Assembly (NCBI RefSeq): GCF_001007875.1
Contig: NZ_CP011412.1
Coordinates: 3,038,001-3,102,000, forward strand
Direction: 5' to 3'
From: Sedimenticola thiotaurini
Lineage (GTDB): Bacteria; Pseudomonadota; Gammaproteobacteria; Chromatiales; Chromatiaceae
Length of the DNA: 64,000 bases
This document shows, piece after piece, positions 63,756-64,000 of the stretch. The notes beneath the pieces were generated by a model, which was not told where the DNA came from, did not search any database, and was given only the letters and a program-made list of their open reading frames with translations. The position numbers were made by a program, and so were the translations under genes. Numbering within the stretch: the first letter of the stretch is position 1; each line of letters starts with the position of its first letter.

Positions 63756-64000
63756 TGCAGGGCGCTCCTTACGTGGTTGGCGAACTCCTCAGCTGCTTTG
63801 AAACCGACTACGCGGTAACCTTTCCGTTCCTGGCCATCCCGGCCATAGAACATGATGCTGGGAGGTCCAGGCAGGCCGAAGTGTCCCTGTAACAGGGCCA
63901 CATCCTGTTCATCATTGGCGGTGACGTCCGCCTGCAGCAGAACGGCATCCGAGAGTGCGGCCATTACCTGCGGATCGCTGAAGGTGTAGCGTTCCATCTC
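63752..64000 (-). CDS. dsbD: Thiol:disulfide interchange protein DsbD, C-terminal end (5' part outside window)
   Basis: The last 82 codons of DsbD, the membrane protein that passes electrons from thioredoxin to periplasmic thiol proteins. The visible part is the end of the C-terminal thioredoxin domain: ERYTFSDPQVMAALSDAVLL, QADVTANDEQDVALLQGHFG, the cis-Pro LPGPPSIMFYGRDGQE, and RVVGFKAAEEFANHV. This aligns along its length with E. coli DsbD. The active-site CxxC would lie just outside the window. The coding frame continues past base 64000. Confidence 0.92.
   Translation of the reverse strand, partial: EMERYTFSDPQVMAALSDAVLLQADVTANDEQDVALLQGHFGLPGPPSIMFYGRDGQERKGYRVVGFKAAEEFANHVRSALQ

Overview
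The window is about 60% GC and densely coded, with almost no room between genes. It looks like a chromosomal segment of a gammaproteobacterium, probably a sulfur-oxidising member of the Chromatiales/Sedimenticolaceae type. The evidence for this is the gammaproteobacterial gene order (zapA/ygfB/pepP; lptD-surA-pdxA; apaG-apaH near folA; aroQ-accB-accC-prmA-dusB-fis-purH-purD), a CysB regulator, a DsrC-family protein and two DsrE-type proteins. Genus-level placement is inference. No tRNA, rRNA, CRISPR array, prophage or transposase was seen.

Layout. 1-2.5 kb: cell-division proteins (zapA end, TIGR02449 coiled coil), ygfB and pepP. 2.5-6.45 kb: a Fur-type promoter driving a ferric-iron ABC importer (fbpA-fbpB-fbpC, minus strand). 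6.55-11.8 kb: a promoter, tandem glycine riboswitch and terminator in front of the whole glycine cleavage operon (gcvT, gcvH, gcvPA, gcvPB), then dgkA. 11.9-15.7 kb: a PfkB kinase and molybdopterin genes moaB, moeA, moaD, moaE. 15.9-19.9 kb: a LysE exporter, a fused alpha/beta 2-oxoacid dehydrogenase E1 and a divergent FabD-like acyltransferase. 19.9-21.85 kb: non-coding, about 3.7 copies of a roughly 525-bp tandem repeat. 21.9-23.8 kb: an ECF sigma factor, an anti-sigma factor fused to a DsrE-like domain and a secreted DsrE paralogue. This is the best candidate for an undescribed system.

23.8-34 kb (minus strand): a YyaL/SSP411 thioredoxin-domain protein, metA with a P-loop ATPase, an MFS carrier with a small Cys-tailed protein, and an RND pump with its adaptor. 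34-46.9 kb: rlmI, an XRE regulator, lgt-thyA-folA, an AIM24 protein, apaG-yjdF-apaH, an ankyrin protein, a gnnA/gnnB-like pair (2,3-diamino lipid A sugar), a small acidic protein, cysB, and a DsrC-like protein lacking both signature cysteines. 47-52 kb: pdxA, surA and lptD, the last with an in-frame 18-bp microsatellite. 52.4-64 kb: amgK, purD, an lpxA placed between purD and purH, fis, dusB, a DUF3426 protein, prmA, accC, accB (apparently frameshifted), aroQ, a TlpA-like lipoprotein and the end of dsbD.

Functional threads are one-carbon and purine metabolism, envelope biogenesis (lptD, surA, lpxA, lgt, amgK, gnnAB), iron uptake, molybdenum cofactor, and sulfur/thiol biology (cysB, DsrC-like, two DsrE proteins, dsbD/TlpA).
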